Of a DNA stretch of 64,000 bases, positions 38,680 through 49,183 are shown piece by piece. The position numbers and the translations under genes were made by a program. A model generated the notes under the pieces. It had not been told where the DNA came from. It was given only the letters and a program-made list of their open reading frames with translations, and ran no database searches. Within the stretch, counting starts at the first letter, position 1; the number at the start of each line of letters is the position of its first letter. Origin of the DNA: Sphingomonadales bacterium 12-68-11 (GTDB lineage: Bacteria; Pseudomonadota; Alphaproteobacteria; Sphingomonadales; Sphingomonadaceae). The stretch spans positions 124,001-188,000 of the forward strand of contig NCCV01000003.1 of the NCBI GenBank assembly GCA_002279825.1. The letters are read 5' to 3'.

Positions 38680-39875
38680 GTGGGCTGCTGCCGCTGGCCG
38701 AGGCGCAAGCGCGGCTGCTGGAAGGGGTGGCGCCGCTCGCGGCCGAGCCGGTGGAGATGACCGGGGCGATCGGCCGGGTGCTCGCCGAACCGCTCCACGC
38801 CTTCCGCACTCAGCCGGCCGCCGACCTTTCGGCCATGGACGGCTATGCGGTGCGGGCCGACGACCTGGCCGGCCCGTGGCACGTCGTCGGCGAGAGTGCG
38901 GCCGGTCACCCCTTCGCGGGCACCGTCGCGCCGGGCCAGGCGGTGCGGATCAGCACCGGGGCGCTGGTGCCGGCGGGCGCCGGCGCGATCTTGCTGCAGG
39001 AAGATGCGACACGGAGCGGCGACGCCCTGGCGCTGAACGGCCAGGGCGATCCCGAGGCGCGGCACATCCGCCGCGCCGGCTTCGATTTCCGCACCGGCGA
39101 CCCGCTGCTCGAACCCGGAACTCTGATCGGCCCGGCCCAGGCGGCGCTGGCGATGGCCGGCGGTCACGGCTCGCTCCTGCTATACCGCAAGCCGGCCGTC
39201 GCCATCCTCAACACCGGCGACGAGCTCGCCGCCGACCCCACCGCGTGCGCGCCTCACCAAATTCCCGCCAGCAACGGGCTGATGATCGCCGGGCTGGCCC
39301 GGCCGTTCGCCGCCGGCCTTCGCGTCAGCGATCCGGTCCGCGACGACCTCGACGCCCTCGTCGCCATGCTCGCGTCTTGCGAGGATTGCGATGTGATCGT
39401 CACCACCGGCGGGGTGTCGGTCGGCGACCACGATCTGATCCGCCCGGCGCTCGAGGCCTGGGGTGCCGAGATCGACTTCTGGCGCGTGGCGATGCGGCCC
39501 GGTAAGCCGCTGTTGGTCGCGCGCAAGGGCCGGCAGATCGTGCTCGGGCTGCCGGGCAACCCGGTGTCGAGTTTCGTCACCGCCGTGCTGTTCCTGCAGC
39601 CGCTGCTGCGGCGTTTGTCCGGCATGCGCCACTGCCTGCCTCGGTCGGTGCCGGCCCGGCTGACAGCGCCGCTCTCCGCCGGCGAGAGCCGCACCGAGTT
39701 CGTCCGCGCGGTGCTGGACGGCCGCGCTGTCACCCCGCTGACCGAGCGCGATTCGAGCGCCCTGCGCTCGCTCGCCGCCGCCAATGCCCTCATCGAGCGG
39801 GCCATCGGCGCGCCCGCGGCGCCTGCCGGCAGCGAGGTGCGCGTCTATCCGCTCGAAAATGGCGGAGTTGCTTGA
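38676..39875 (+). CDS. moeA: Molybdopterin molybdenumtransferase
   Basis: Inserts molybdate into adenylylated molybdopterin. [12 protein letters not shown] near residue 50 and TGDEL near residue 180 are family hallmarks. The MPT-binding fold shows [13 protein letters not shown] and the PGNPVSSFV motif. At 399 residues it is normal. The start is set by the ATGA overlap with moaC; the frame is open upstream only as a shadow. lexA follows after 68 bases that hold a LexA box. Confidence 0.95.
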   Translation: MSGLLPLAEAQARLLEGVAPLAAEPVEMTGAIGRVLAEPLHAFRTQPAADLSAMDGYAVRADDLAGPWHVVGESAAGHPFAGTVAPGQAVRISTGALVPAGAGAILLQEDATRSGDALALNGQGDPEARHIRRAGFDFRTGDPLLEPGTLIGPAQAALAMAGGHGSLLLYRKPAVAILNTGDELAADPTACAPHQIPASNGLMIAGLARPFAAGLRVSDPVRDDLDALVAMLASCEDCDVIVTTGGVSVGDHDLIRPALEAWGAEIDFWRVAMRPGKPLLVARKGRQIVLGLPGNPVSSFVTAVLFLQPLLRRLSGMRHCLPRSVPARLTAPLSAGESRTEFVRAVLDGRAVTPLTERDSSALRSLAAANALIERAIGAPAAPAGSEVRVYPLENGGVA

Positions 39876-39899
39876 CCTGTCCGCAAAGGTTGCTTAGGT

Positions 39900-39914
39900 G
39901 TTCCGTATTCGTTC
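39900..39914 (+). promoter_or_regulatory. LexA box (SOS operator) before lexA
   Basis: GTTC (39900-39903), seven bases, GTTC (39911-39914): the direct-repeat operator of alphaproteobacterial LexA. It lies 30 bases upstream of the lexA ATG, which fits autorepression. A nested inverted repeat GTTCC-N5-GGAAC begins at the second half-site (39911-39925). Confidence 0.85.
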
Positions 39915-39943
39915 CTAACCGGAACACTTGACGGAGTGGCCTG

Positions 39944-40636
39944 ATGTTGACCGCCAAGCAGCATGAGCTTCTGCAGTTCATCCAGCAGCGTCTCGAAGAT
40001 ACCGGCATCTCGCCGAGCTTCGAGGAGATGAAGGAGGCGCTCGATCTCAAGAGCAAGTCGGGCGTGCACCGGCTGATCTCGGCGCTCGAGGAGCGCGGCT
40101 TCCTCCGCCGGTTGCCGAACCGGGCGCGCGCGCTCGAAGTGCTGCGCCAGCCGGAGAACGTGACCGCTCGCGCCAAGCCCGCTCCGATGCCCGACAATGT
40201 GGTGCGCCTGCCGACCGCGCCGCGCCCGGCCCCCGCGCCCACTCCCGCCAACGACGTCATCGAGATCCCGCTGCACGGCCGGATCGCCGCCGGCCTGCCG
40301 ATCGAGGCGCTCGAGAGTGACCGCATGCTGCCGGTTCCCGCCGCGCTGCTCGGTGCCGGCGATCACTACGCGCTCGAGGTGTCGGGCGATTCGATGGTCG
40401 ATGCCGGCATCCTCGATGGCGACTATGCGCTGGTCCGCCGCACCAATACCGCGCGCGACGGCGAGATCGTGGTCGCGCTGGTCCGCAACGAGGAAGCGAC
40501 GCTCAAGTACCTGCGGCGCGAAAACGGGCTGATCCGGCTCGATCCCGCCAATGCCGCTTACGATCCGCAGTACTTCCGGCCCGACGAGGTCGAGGTCCAG
40601 GGCAAGCTCGCCGGCCTGCTGCGCCGCTATCACTAG
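39944..40636 (+). CDS. lexA: LexA repressor
   Basis: SOS-response repressor of 230 residues. The N-terminal winged helix ([33 protein letters not shown]) binds the operator. A Pro/Ala-rich linker follows. The C-terminal protease domain has the Ala-Gly self-cleavage site in [10 protein letters not shown], nucleophile Ser in GDSMVDAG and general-base Lys in TLKYLRRE. Cleavage is triggered by RecA filaments. A LexA box sits 30 bases upstream. The sequence converges on comEC with 15 bases between the stops. Confidence 0.97.
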   Translation: MLTAKQHELLQFIQQRLEDTGISPSFEEMKEALDLKSKSGVHRLISALEERGFLRRLPNRARALEVLRQPENVTARAKPAPMPDNVVRLPTAPRPAPAPTPANDVIEIPLHGRIAAGLPIEALESDRMLPVPAALLGAGDHYALEVSGDSMVDAGILDGDYALVRRTNTARDGEIVVALVRNEEATLKYLRRENGLIRLDPANAAYDPQYFRPDEVEVQGKLAGLLRRYH

Positions 40637-40651
40637 CCGCGCGGCCGGGCG

Positions 40652-42814
40652 CTAGCCCGGTGGCAACAACCACGGATGCGCATCGCCCGGGCGCTTGACC
40701 GTCTGCACGCGGCGGCTCGCGAGCCCGATCGCCAGCCCCCCGGTCTCGCGCAGCATCCGTGCATCGGCCTTGAGCCAGCGCGGCGTGCAGGTGCGCGGCA
40801 GGCGCCGGTCGGAGACGACGATGTCGACCGCAGCGCAGGCCCGGGCGAGCGCCCCGATCTCGATGTAGTCGCGGCTCAGGGTCAGCAGGACCTTCCAATC
40901 GCGGCCCGCCCGGCGCAGCGTCACCACGCACGCATCGCGGCCGCAACGCGCGCCGGGCCAGTCCGCGAGCGCCACGGGTTCGCCCTCGGCGCCGGCGAGC
41001 TGGAGCAGGTTGTCGCGGGTGAACTCGCTGCGCACCTCGCGCAGCACCAGCAATCGTCCCTCTCCCGTAATCCCTACCTGGCGGCCATCGCCCGAGACGA
41101 GCAGGTCGGGCACCGGGGTCGTGAGCAGCAGCCCGGCCGCCAGCGCTATCGGCGCGAACCCGAGCAGCCGCGCCCTGCCCCGCCACAGCGCCACCCACAG
41201 CCCGCCCGCCACGAACAGCGCGAACGTCGCCCCGCCCATGTGCGGCATCAGCTTAACCGCGCCCGGCTGCGCGGCGGTGAAATGGGCGATGGCGATCAGC
41301 AGGTCGAGCGAGCGGCCTGCCAGCCACCACGCCGGGGCGCCCGCGCCCGCCAGATCGAGCAACAGCGCGAGCGCGATCAGCGGCATCGATACGAACGTCA
41401 CCAGCGGGATCGCCACCACATTGGCGAGCGCGCCATAGAGCCCGGCGCGGTGAAAGTGGAACAGCACGATCGGCATGAGCGCGAGCTCGATCACCAGCCC
41501 CGCGACGAGCAGCATCGCGAAGCGCCGCGCACCCCATGCCAGCCAGCCCTCCTCGCGCGGAGCGAGGAACGCACGCACCGGCCCGCTCTCGTGCAGCGCG
41601 ACAATCGCCACCACCGCGGCGAAGCTCATCTGGAAGCTCGGCCCGGCGAGCGCCTCGGGCCACAGCAGCAGCACCAGCGCCGCGGCGACCGCCACCATCC
41701 GCAGGCTTAGCGGCTCGCGGCCGAGCGCCAGCGCGATCAGCACCAGCACCGCGCCGATGCAACTGCGCACGGTCGGCACTTCGGCCCCGGTCAGCAACGT
41801 GTACGCCACCCCCGCCGTGGCTCCGGCCAGCGCCGCGAGCAGCGGCAGCCGCACCCGCAGCGCCAGCCACGGCCACAGCGCCAGCAGCCGCAGCGCCACG
41901 AAATAGGCCAGCGCCACCACCGCGCTGACGTGCAGCCCGCTGATCGAGAGCAAATGCGTCAGCCCCGAATCGCGCATCGCCTCCTCGTCGGCGGGCGCGA
42001 TTGCGCCGCGGTCGCCGCTGGCGAAAGCCGCCGCGATCGCCCCGCTCGATCCGCCCAGTTGCGCGCGCACATGCGCCGAGAGCCGCCGCTGCAGCCCCGC
42101 CAGCCATGATCCGCCCTCGCCCGCCGCAACCAGCTCGACCGGGCCCTGCACGCTGCCGGTCGCGGCGAGGCCTTCGAACCACGCCGCGCGGGCGAAGTCG
42201 TAGCTGCCCGGCAGCATCGGCGGTGCCGGCGGCATCAGCCGGGCGCGCAGCCGCACCACCGCGCCCTCGGCCAAGCGCGGATCGTCGGCCGCGAGCGGGA
42301 CGTTGACCCGCACGCGCATCGGAGTGTCGCTGGCGGGGTCGCGCGCCGCCAGCACCAGCCGCACGCGGTCCTCGGCCGGCTGCTCGATCCGCTCAAGCAC
42401 GCGCCCGGTCAGCTCGGCCGAGAGCGGGCGGGTAAGCGGCGGGGCGCCGACCATGTCCGAGCGCAGCCAGATCAGCCCAACGCCGGCGGCGAACAGCAGT
42501 CCGAGCGAGACTCCCGCGGCCACGAGCTGAACCCGGCCGCCCTCGCCCCGCCACGCCGCCAGCGCCCCCAGCGCCGCGATCACGCCGGCGGCCATCGCCG
42601 CAACCCACCACGCCGGGCTCGGCAGCGCGAACCACGCCGCGATCCCGCTCGCCAGCGCCACCGCCAGCCAGGGTCCGCGATCGAAGCCCGCACGGGCGAG
42701 GAACGCCTCGGCCGCAGCCGCCGCGCTGGACAAGCGCGCGGCCATTCGCCAAGGCACCTGCTGCATCGCAGCATCGGGTTCGTGCCCCAGCGGAACCGGC
42801 GCCTGCGTGGCCAT
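40652..42814 (-). CDS. comEC: ComEC/Rec2 family DNA uptake channel protein
   Basis: Polytopic membrane protein of 720 residues with more than ten hydrophobic segments. The competence domain contains [19 protein letters not shown], the characteristic ComEC signature. The C-terminal soluble part resembles the metallo-hydrolase-like domain but its histidine motif is degenerate. ComEC carries single-stranded DNA across the inner membrane in natural transformation; no other competence genes are in the window. The frame is open up to 42979. I chose ATG 42814 because the longer form would overlap the N-terminus of the divergent gltX. No ribosome-binding site is evident. Confidence 0.85.
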   Translation of the reverse strand: MATQAPVPLGHEPDAAMQQVPWRMAARLSSAAAAAEAFLARAGFDRGPWLAVALASGIAAWFALPSPAWWVAAMAAGVIAALGALAAWRGEGGRVQLVAAGVSLGLLFAAGVGLIWLRSDMVGAPPLTRPLSAELTGRVLERIEQPAEDRVRLVLAARDPASDTPMRVRVNVPLAADDPRLAEGAVVRLRARLMPPAPPMLPGSYDFARAAWFEGLAATGSVQGPVELVAAGEGGSWLAGLQRRLSAHVRAQLGGSSGAIAAAFASGDRGAIAPADEEAMRDSGLTHLLSISGLHVSAVVALAYFVALRLLALWPWLALRVRLPLLAALAGATAGVAYTLLTGAEVPTVRSCIGAVLVLIALALGREPLSLRMVAVAAALVLLLWPEALAGPSFQMSFAAVVAIVALHESGPVRAFLAPREEGWLAWGARRFAMLLVAGLVIELALMPIVLFHFHRAGLYGALANVVAIPLVTFVSMPLIALALLLDLAGAGAPAWWLAGRSLDLLIAIAHFTAAQPGAVKLMPHMGGATFALFVAGGLWVALWRGRARLLGFAPIALAAGLLLTTPVPDLLVSGDGRQVGITGEGRLLVLREVRSEFTRDNLLQLAGAEGEPVALADWPGARCGRDACVVTLRRAGRDWKVLLTLSRDYIEIGALARACAAVDIVVSDRRLPRTCTPRWLKADARMLRETGGLAIGLASRRVQTVKRPGDAHPWLLPPG

Positions 42815-42866
42815 GATGGCATTGGAAGGGAAGCGCCCGGCGGTGGCAAGCGAGAGCGGCACGGGA

Positions 42867-44285
42867 ATGGCAGCATCGGGGCCCGAGGTCGGCCGGCCGG
42901 CCGGCCCGGTGGTCACGCGCTTCGCCCCCTCGCCAACCGGCTTCCTGCATATCGGCGGCGCGCGCACGGCGCTGTTCAACTGGCTCTATGCCCGCCGTCA
43001 CGGCGGCAAGTTCGTGCTGCGGATCGAGGACACCGACCGCGCCCGTTCGACCGACGCGGCGATCGAAGCGATCCTCGACGGGATGCGCTGGCTCGGGCTC
43101 GATTGGGACGGGCACGAGTACTACCAGTCGCAGTTCTGGGCCCGCCACGCCGAAGTGGCGCACGAACTGCTGGCCAAGGGCCACGCCTACCGCTGCTGGA
43201 TGAGCCAGGCCGAACTCGCCGCACAGCGCGAGCGCGCCCAGGCCGAGCGCCGCCCGTTCCGCATCGAAAGCCCGTGGCGCGACGGCGCAAGCGAAGGAGA
43301 CGGCCCGTTCGTGGTCCGGCTCAAGGCGCCGCGTGAAGGCGAGACGGTGATCGAGGACCGCGTCCAGGGCCGCGTCGCGGTGCAGAACGTCGAGCTCGAC
43401 GACTTCATTCTGCTCCGCTCCGACGGCACGCCGACTTACATGCTGGCAGTGGTGGTCGACGATCACGACATGGGCGTGACCCATGTGATCCGCGGCGACG
43501 ATCACCTCAACAATGCCTTCCGCCAGCTAGCCATCGTGCGCGGGATGGGCTGGCCCGAGCCGATCTATGCCCATGTCCCGCTGATCCACGGCGCGGACGG
43601 AGCCAAGTTGTCGAAGCGCCACGGCGCCACGGGAGTGGAGGCCTACCGCGACGAACTCGGCATCCTGCCCGAGGCGCTGTTCAACTACCTGCTGCGGCTC
43701 GGCTGGGGGCACGGCGATCGCGAAGAATTCACCCCCGCGGAGGCGAGCGAAGTCTTCGATCTAGCCGGCATCGGCAAGAGCCCGTCGCGCTTCGACCTCA
43801 AGAAGCTGCACAACCTCAACGGCCACTACATCCGCCAGGCCGACGACGCCCGGCTGGCGGCGCTGGTCGCGCCGCGCCTGGGGCCCGATGCCGACCTCGC
43901 GCGGCTCGAGCAGGCGATGCCCGCGCTCAAGCCCCGCGCGCGCGATCTGATCGAGCTGGCAGCCGGCGCGGAGTTCCTGTTCGCCGCCCGCCCGCTCTCG
44001 CTCAGCGCAGCCGCCGAAGTGCTGCTGGACGAGCCCGCGAAGGACCTGCTGGCGCGGATTTCCGCGCGTTTGCAGGGTGAACAAGACTGGACAATCGCGG
44101 CGCTGGAGGCCAATCTCAAGGCCTACGCGGAGGAATTGGGGCTAGGTCTGGGCAAGCTCGCTCAGCCGCTCCGCGCGGCGTTGACCGGGCAGACCACCTC
44201 GCCCGGCATTTTCGATGTTCTGGTCCTTCTCGGCCGGGCGGAAAGTCTCGCGCGCATCGACGCGCAGGCCGAGAAGGTCATCTGA
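42867..44285 (+). CDS. gltX: Glutamate-tRNA ligase
   Basis: Class I aminoacyl-tRNA synthetase that charges tRNA-Glu. The HIGH motif is in [19 protein letters not shown]; the KMSKS motif is KLSKRHG. At 472 residues from ATG 42867 it has normal length. Earlier in-frame starts at GTG 42807 and ATGs 42813/42816 exist and would overlap the comEC start. [20 protein letters not shown] is the most natural N-terminus, so I prefer 42867. gltA follows after 32 bases on the same strand. Confidence 0.94.
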   Translation: MAASGPEVGRPAGPVVTRFAPSPTGFLHIGGARTALFNWLYARRHGGKFVLRIEDTDRARSTDAAIEAILDGMRWLGLDWDGHEYYQSQFWARHAEVAHELLAKGHAYRCWMSQAELAAQRERAQAERRPFRIESPWRDGASEGDGPFVVRLKAPREGETVIEDRVQGRVAVQNVELDDFILLRSDGTPTYMLAVVVDDHDMGVTHVIRGDDHLNNAFRQLAIVRGMGWPEPIYAHVPLIHGADGAKLSKRHGATGVEAYRDELGILPEALFNYLLRLGWGHGDREEFTPAEASEVFDLAGIGKSPSRFDLKKLHNLNGHYIRQADDARLAALVAPRLGPDADLARLEQAMPALKPRARDLIELAAGAEFLFAARPLSLSAAAEVLLDEPAKDLLARISARLQGEQDWTIAALEANLKAYAEELGLGLGKLAQPLRAALTGQTTSPGIFDVLVLLGRAESLARIDAQAEKVI

Positions 44286-44317
44286 CAATGGCTTCTGGAT
44301 TGCGGGGGTAAACGCAT

Positions 44318-45604
44318 ATGGCGGACAAGACGGCGCAGCTGACGGTCGGCGACAAGGCCTACGATTTCGCGGTTCTCGACGGCACCACCGGACCGAGCGT
44401 GGTCGATATCCGCAAGCTGTTCGCAGCGAGCGGGATGTTCACGTTCGATCCCGGCTATACCTCGACAGCGAGCTGCGAAAGCGCGCTAACCTATATCGAC
44501 GGCGACGAAGGCGTGCTGCTCCACCGCGGCTACCCGATCGGGCAGCTCGCCGAGCATTCGAACTTCATGGAAGTCAGCTATCTGCTGCTCAACGGCGAAC
44601 TGCCGTCGCCTGACGAGCTCGACGAATTCACCCGCACGATCACCCGCCACACCATGCTGCACGAGCAGCTCGCGACTTTCTATCGCGGTTTCCGCCGCGA
44701 CGCGCACCCGATGGCGATCATGTGCGGCGTGGTCGGTGCGCTCAGCGCATTTTATCACGACAGCACCGACATCTCCGACCCGCAGCAGCGCCGCATCGCC
44801 AGCCACCGGCTGATCGCCAAGATGCCGACGATCGCCGCGATGGCCTACAAGTACTCGGTCGGGCAGCCGTTCCAGTATCCCGACAACTCGCTCAGCTACA
44901 CCGGCAACTTCCTGAAGATGACGTTCGGCGTGCCGGCCGAGCGCTACGAGGTGAACCCGGTGGTCGAGCGCGCGCTCGACCGGATTTTCATCCTCCACGC
45001 CGATCACGAGCAGAACGCCTCGACTTCGACGGTGCGCCTCGCCGGATCGTCGGGCGCCAATCCGTTCGCCTGCATCGCGGCCGGCATCGCCTGCCTGTGG
45101 GGCCCCGCGCACGGCGGCGCCAACGAGGCCGCGCTCAACATGTTGCGCGAGATCGGTACCCCCGACCGCATCGGCCACTACATCGAGCGCGCCAAGGACA
45201 AGAACGACCCGTTCCGGCTGATGGGCTTCGGCCACCGCGTGTACAAGAACTACGATCCGCGCGCCGCGGTGATGCAGCAGACGGTGCGCGAGGTGTTCGC
45301 GGCGCTCAAGGTTTCCGACCCGGTGTTCGAGACCGCGTTGCGGCTCGAGGAGATGGCGCTTCAGGACGATTACTTCGTCGAGAAGAAGCTATTCCCCAAC
45401 GTCGATTTCTACTCGGGCGTGATCCTCTCGGCGATCGGCTTCCCGACGACGATGTTCACCGCGCTGTTCGCGCTCGCCCGCACCGTGGGCTGGGTCGCGC
45501 AGTGGAACGAGATGATCTCCGACCCCGGGCAGAAGATCGGCCGCCCGCGCCAGCTCTACACCGGGCCGACGCAGCGCGATTACGTCCCCGTCGACGGGCG
45601 CTGA
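44318..45604 (+). CDS. gltA: Citrate synthase
   Basis: Condenses acetyl-CoA with oxaloacetate, the first step of the citric acid cycle. Type II (hexameric, Gram-negative) length of 428 residues. Active-site histidines lie in [13 protein letters not shown] and [10 protein letters not shown], and the catalytic Asp is in the late segment [13 protein letters not shown]. The start ATG follows GGGGGTAAACGCAT. It converges on the histidine-kinase-like gene with three bases between the stops and no terminator between them. Confidence 0.97.
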   Translation: MADKTAQLTVGDKAYDFAVLDGTTGPSVVDIRKLFAASGMFTFDPGYTSTASCESALTYIDGDEGVLLHRGYPIGQLAEHSNFMEVSYLLLNGELPSPDELDEFTRTITRHTMLHEQLATFYRGFRRDAHPMAIMCGVVGALSAFYHDSTDISDPQQRRIASHRLIAKMPTIAAMAYKYSVGQPFQYPDNSLSYTGNFLKMTFGVPAERYEVNPVVERALDRIFILHADHEQNASTSTVRLAGSSGANPFACIAAGIACLWGPAHGGANEAALNMLREIGTPDRIGHYIERAKDKNDPFRLMGFGHRVYKNYDPRAAVMQQTVREVFAALKVSDPVFETALRLEEMALQDDYFVEKKLFPNVDFYSGVILSAIGFPTTMFTALFALARTVGWVAQWNEMISDPGQKIGRPRQLYTGPTQRDYVPVDGR

Positions 45605-45607
45605 AGA

Positions 45608-46981
45608 CTAGCCGAGCGCTTCCGGGTCGGCGGGCAGCTCGAGCGTGAAGCGGGCGCCCTGCCCCGGCGCACTATCGACGGTCAGGTCGCCGCCCATCGC
45701 GCGCGCCAGCCGGCGCGAGATGTAGAGCCCGAGGCCCGAACCGCCGTCGCCCGTCCGGCCGAGCCGCTCGAACTTCTCGAACACGCGCGCCTGGTCGGCG
45801 TCGCTCAGGCCTTCTCCCTGGTCGGCAACAATGACGCTCGCACGGGCGCCGTCGCGGTCGAGTCGGAGCCAGACTTGCGAGTTTTCGGGCGAATAGCGCA
45901 CCGCGTTGCCCACGAGGTTGAGCAGGATTTGGAGCACCCGGCGGAACTCGCCAATCGCCGGCGCCGTCTCGCCGGGCTTGGGTGCGTCGATGGCGATGCC
46001 GCGTTCGCGCGCCCGGACCCCCAGAATGGCCGCCGCGCGGCGGGCCGCTTCCGCCAGGTCGATGCGGTCGGGCGCCGGCGCGTAGCGCTCGTCCTCGACC
46101 ACCTCGAGCGCCACCAGATCGTCGAGCAGCGCCAGCAGATGCTCGCCGGCCGTAGCGATGTCGGCGGCATAGTTGGCATATTCCTCGGCAAGCGGCCCCG
46201 CGAGCTGGGTGCGGATCGTCTCGGCATTGGCGATAATGCGCGCGACCGGCTGGCGCAGCACAGGGGCGATCTCGCGCCCGAGTGCGGTGCTGAAAGCGCT
46301 CTTGCCAGAAAGCGGCTGCGGCAGCTCGGCGAGCGGGCGGTCGGCCACGAGGTGAAGTTCGAACCCTGCCCGTCCGGGCTCGGCTTGGCCGAGCGGGATT
46401 AGGTGCGCGGTCCACTGGCGCTCGGAGCCTTCGACCGCGATCGGCGCGCCGTCGAGCAGCCGCCAGTGCTGGCCGGCGATCCCCGCGGCGTCGAGGCCGA
46501 CGAACTCGGTCCACCGCCGGCCGAGCCCGCGTTGCATGCGGGCCGCAAGCGGCGCCAGATCGCGAACCGAGACCTCGACCGTCAGCAGGTCCTGCTCGGG
46601 TCCAAGGCGCGCGGACAATTCGCCGAGCTGGCGCACGATGGCCGCGCGGCGCTCGGCCGCTTCCTCGCCGCTTTCCGAAGGTAGTGCCGCAGATTGCCAG
46701 TTCGAGACCGCGATCGTGCACCCCTCGCCCTCCGGGTCGGGCGCGACTTCGACCCAGGCGGTGATCCGCTCGGCGTCGTCCTGGGCGCAGATCGGCCGCG
46801 CCAGCCTGAGGCCGTAAAGGCGCGCCTTGCGCACCAGTTCGAGCAGCGCGGGGGTCGCGACGATGCCCGGCAGTTCGCCGCCGCTGCGCCGTTGCAGACG
46901 GGCCAGCGGCTCGTCGGCTTCGAGGAGGCGGTCGGCGCCGTCGGTGCGCGCCCGCGCGGCGACAGGAGCCGCTTGGGTCAT
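45608..46981 (-). CDS. Histidine-kinase-like protein lacking the phospho-histidine
   Basis: Soluble protein of 457 residues. The C-terminal HATPase domain is intact: N box LNLVGNAVRYS, G1 DQGEGLS, F box FEKFERLG, G2 GGSGLGLYIS. The dimerisation helix aligns with KSxFLATMSHELRTPLNAIIG, but the H box reads PVLRQPV (Pro240 in place of His). Autophosphorylation at the usual site is therefore impossible. The N-terminal 220 residues resemble a PAS-like sensor without a clear motif, and no membrane helix is seen. It overlaps the DUF2336 stop by ATGA. It may act as a pseudokinase scaffold or allosteric regulator. The alignment was made by eye. Confidence 0.8.
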   Translation of the reverse strand: MTQAAPVAARARTDGADRLLEADEPLARLQRRSGGELPGIVATPALLELVRKARLYGLRLARPICAQDDAERITAWVEVAPDPEGEGCTIAVSNWQSAALPSESGEEAAERRAAIVRQLGELSARLGPEQDLLTVEVSVRDLAPLAARMQRGLGRRWTEFVGLDAAGIAGQHWRLLDGAPIAVEGSERQWTAHLIPLGQAEPGRAGFELHLVADRPLAELPQPLSGKSAFSTALGREIAPVLRQPVARIIANAETIRTQLAGPLAEEYANYAADIATAGEHLLALLDDLVALEVVEDERYAPAPDRIDLAEAARRAAAILGVRARERGIAIDAPKPGETAPAIGEFRRVLQILLNLVGNAVRYSPENSQVWLRLDRDGARASVIVADQGEGLSDADQARVFEKFERLGRTGDGGSGLGLYISRRLARAMGGDLTVDSAPGQGARFTLELPADPEALG

Positions 46982-47931
46982 GGCCGGCCTCCCGCCAATT
47001 CTCCGGTCGTCAGCAAAGCCGCGGCCTCGGCGGGCGCGATCCGATCAAGCCCCTCGGGTAGCGTGCCATCAGGATCGAGTTGCGCGAACTGCGCGGCCGC
47101 GGCTTCGACCGTGAGCCCCGCCGCGCGCAACGACAGGGCCAGCCGCGCCGGTTGCCCGCCGCCGAGCGCCAGCAGCGCCATATCGCGATCCTGGCCGGCG
47201 GCCATGGCCAGCGCCGTGGCGAAGATCGAGAGCCCGGCACGGTCGGCCGCAAGCGCCTCGCCGCCGCTGTCGCCGAGACCGCCGACCAGCCGGGCCAGCA
47301 GCGCCAGGCGCCCGGCGCTCTCGTCGTAGCCGCCGCGCAGCCGCCGCTCGGCCGCTTCGGCGGCACGGCCGTCTTCTCCGGCATGCGCGCGCAGGGCCAA
47401 CAGCGCGCGGTGAAACAGATCGCCCGGCAGGTCGCGGAGGGGCAGCTCAAGGCGCCGGCGGTACTGCTGGAAGCGGGCCTGCGCCGCCAGCACGGCCATT
47501 GCCAGCGCGGCCTGCCGCGCGTCGGGGCTGGCGGCGAGGTCCTGCACGAGCGGCGGCAGCACCGGATCGATGTCTCCCAGCCGGCGCAATCGCTCGGCGG
47601 CGCGCCCTTCGAGCGCGAGAGCCTGGGCATGCGCGACAAAGCCGGGGTCGTCGAGCAGAGTGGCCGCAATCGCATCGGCACGTCCGGGTGCCGGATCCGC
47701 GCGCGCGGCCACTTCGGACTGGGCGCCCAAGAGTTGGCGGGCAACATCGAAAGCCGCGCCGCGAATATGCGCCACCACTTCGTCGTCGATCTGCACCGGC
47801 GCGTGGGCGGTTAGGAGCAGGCGGAGAACCGGGCGCGCGGCGGCGATCGCGCGGTCGCCTTGCGCGAGTTCATCGCGCAGCAATTGCTCGGCCGCGCCCG
47901 CGGCCGGCCCGGTCGGGGGCCCCTCGCTCAT
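46978..47931 (-). CDS. DUF2336 family helical protein
   Basis: Alanine/leucine/arginine-rich all-helical protein of 317 residues matching the DUF2336 family, which is largely confined to alphaproteobacteria. No catalytic motif is visible; repeated helix pairs such as DPGFVAHAQALALEGRAAERL suggest a HEAT-like scaffold. The start is ATG 47931; the longer frame to 48114 enters the intergenic gap. It overlaps the histidine-kinase-like gene by ATGA and follows the unknown membrane protein after 34 bases. Its linkage to a signalling-type protein suggests a role as partner or scaffold. The function is unknown. Confidence 0.7.
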   Translation of the reverse strand: MSEGPPTGPAAGAAEQLLRDELAQGDRAIAAARPVLRLLLTAHAPVQIDDEVVAHIRGAAFDVARQLLGAQSEVAARADPAPGRADAIAATLLDDPGFVAHAQALALEGRAAERLRRLGDIDPVLPPLVQDLAASPDARQAALAMAVLAAQARFQQYRRRLELPLRDLPGDLFHRALLALRAHAGEDGRAAEAAERRLRGGYDESAGRLALLARLVGGLGDSGGEALAADRAGLSIFATALAMAAGQDRDMALLALGGGQPARLALSLRAAGLTVEAAAAQFAQLDPDGTLPEGLDRIAPAEAAALLTTGELAGGRP

Positions 47932-47965
47932 CGTATTGCCGTACCCTAGCACGGTTAAACCCGCG

Positions 47966-49123
47966 TTATCCGACTTTTGCCGGCTCGCGTGCGATCTGAA
48001 GCAGGAGGATAGCCAAGCCCGCGAGCATGATCGCTGGTTCGGTCCGGCCGAACCCTGCCGCCGCCGCGAACCCCACGGCAAGCAGCGCGCGATCGCCGAG
48101 CAGCGCCGCCGCACCGGGCCAGCCTGCGATCCGACTCGCCCGCAGCGCGGCGATCAACACCAACGGCGCGAACAGGCGGTGGACGGTCTCGCCCGGAATC
48201 GCCAGCGCCGCGCACGCGACGAGTGCGGCATCGGTCAGCGCCTCGCTCAGGCCCGATGTCCAGACCCTGCGAGCGCGCACCGATGGAGCGCGCGCGAGCG
48301 CGCCGAACCGCTCGGCAAACACCCCGCCGGCCGCGCCCAGCGCCAGCACCCCGAAGCCCGCCGCGGGCGAAACCCAGGCGCACAGCGCCGCCGCGCCGAG
48401 CTGCAACACGAGCGCGACCGCAGCGAGCCCACGCGCCGCCCCCGGCATATCCAGCAACCGCAAGGCCAGTCCGCGCAGCGCGACCTCGGCCACGCGCGCC
48501 GACAGCGCGTAACGCGGTGCCTGGCGGATCCGCCGGTCCAGCCACCGGTCCCCCAGTTCGGCGGCCGCCGCCGCATCGCCGGCGAGTGCCCACGCGCCAT
48601 CCGACAACGCAGCTTCGGGCAGGCGGCGCTCGGCGACGCCGGCCTGCAAAGCAATCCGCAGCAGCGCCGCAGCCGGCTCGTAATCGGCCGGCAGGTCCGC
48701 CAGCCGCTCCACCAGGGCTCCCGGGACCACCAGCGCGCCGGCCGAAGCCCGCTCGAGATCGATCCGCTCGAAGCCCGCACCCACTCCGGCGACAGCGGGC
48801 AACGTGAGTATCCCGGGAGTCGCTAGCCGCTCGAGCGCTTCACGCGATTCGGGCAGGAGCCGTGCAACCAGGACCAGCAGTTCATCACTGGCCGCCAGCG
48901 TGCCGAGCAGGCCGCGCCCGTCGCGGATGGCCTGGCAGCGCGCTCCGGCCTGCTCCGCCGCTTGGGCCAGCGCAAGCGCCGCAGGCGAAGCGCCATCGCC
49001 AAGGGCGTAGATTCGCGTCGCCCCCGCCGCCAGCGCGAAATCGAGCTGGCGCAGCGCCAGCGACCGCCCGGCGACAACCGCCTGCGATCCGGCCAGCGAA
49101 ATCAGCGCGGCGCGCAGGCGCAA
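47966..49123 (-). CDS. Membrane protein resembling a degenerate nucleotidyltransferase/CDP-alcohol phosphotransferase fusion
   Basis: Protein of 385 residues. The N-terminal part (about 1-180) looks like a nucleotidyltransferase fold: AGRSLALRQLDFALAAGATR resembles the start of MobA/IPCT-like enzymes, but the G-rich nucleotide loop is missing. The C-terminal half has about five hydrophobic helices in the layout of CDP-alcohol phosphotransferases. The signature DxxDGxxAR...GxxxDxxxD reads AERFGALARA...SEALTDA, so the catalytic Asp residues are lost. The fusion order matches bifunctional IPCT/DIPPS enzymes of inositol-phosphate synthesis. This homology is my inference. It is 34 bases upstream of the DUF2336 gene. 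Confidence 0.55.
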   Translation of the reverse strand: MRLRAALISLAGSQAVVAGRSLALRQLDFALAAGATRIYALGDGASPAALALAQAAEQAGARCQAIRDGRGLLGTLAASDELLVLVARLLPESREALERLATPGILTLPAVAGVGAGFERIDLERASAGALVVPGALVERLADLPADYEPAAALLRIALQAGVAERRLPEAALSDGAWALAGDAAAAAELGDRWLDRRIRQAPRYALSARVAEVALRGLALRLLDMPGAARGLAAVALVLQLGAAALCAWVSPAAGFGVLALGAAGGVFAERFGALARAPSVRARRVWTSGLSEALTDAALVACAALAIPGETVHRLFAPLVLIAALRASRIAGWPGAAALLGDRALLAVGFAAAAGFGRTEPAIMLAGLAILLLQIAREPAKVG

Positions 49124-49183
49124 GCTCCGGTCGACATGAGGCGGGACTAGGCGCTGGCGGAGCGCCTGCCAAGCCGGCGGCGG

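Noticed and set aside
40644..40661. Hairpin GCCGGGC-GCTA-GCCCGGT between lexA and comEC as a terminator
   Set aside because: The stem is only seven pairs with one G-U, there is no T-run on either side, and it overlaps the comEC stop. Not strong enough to call.
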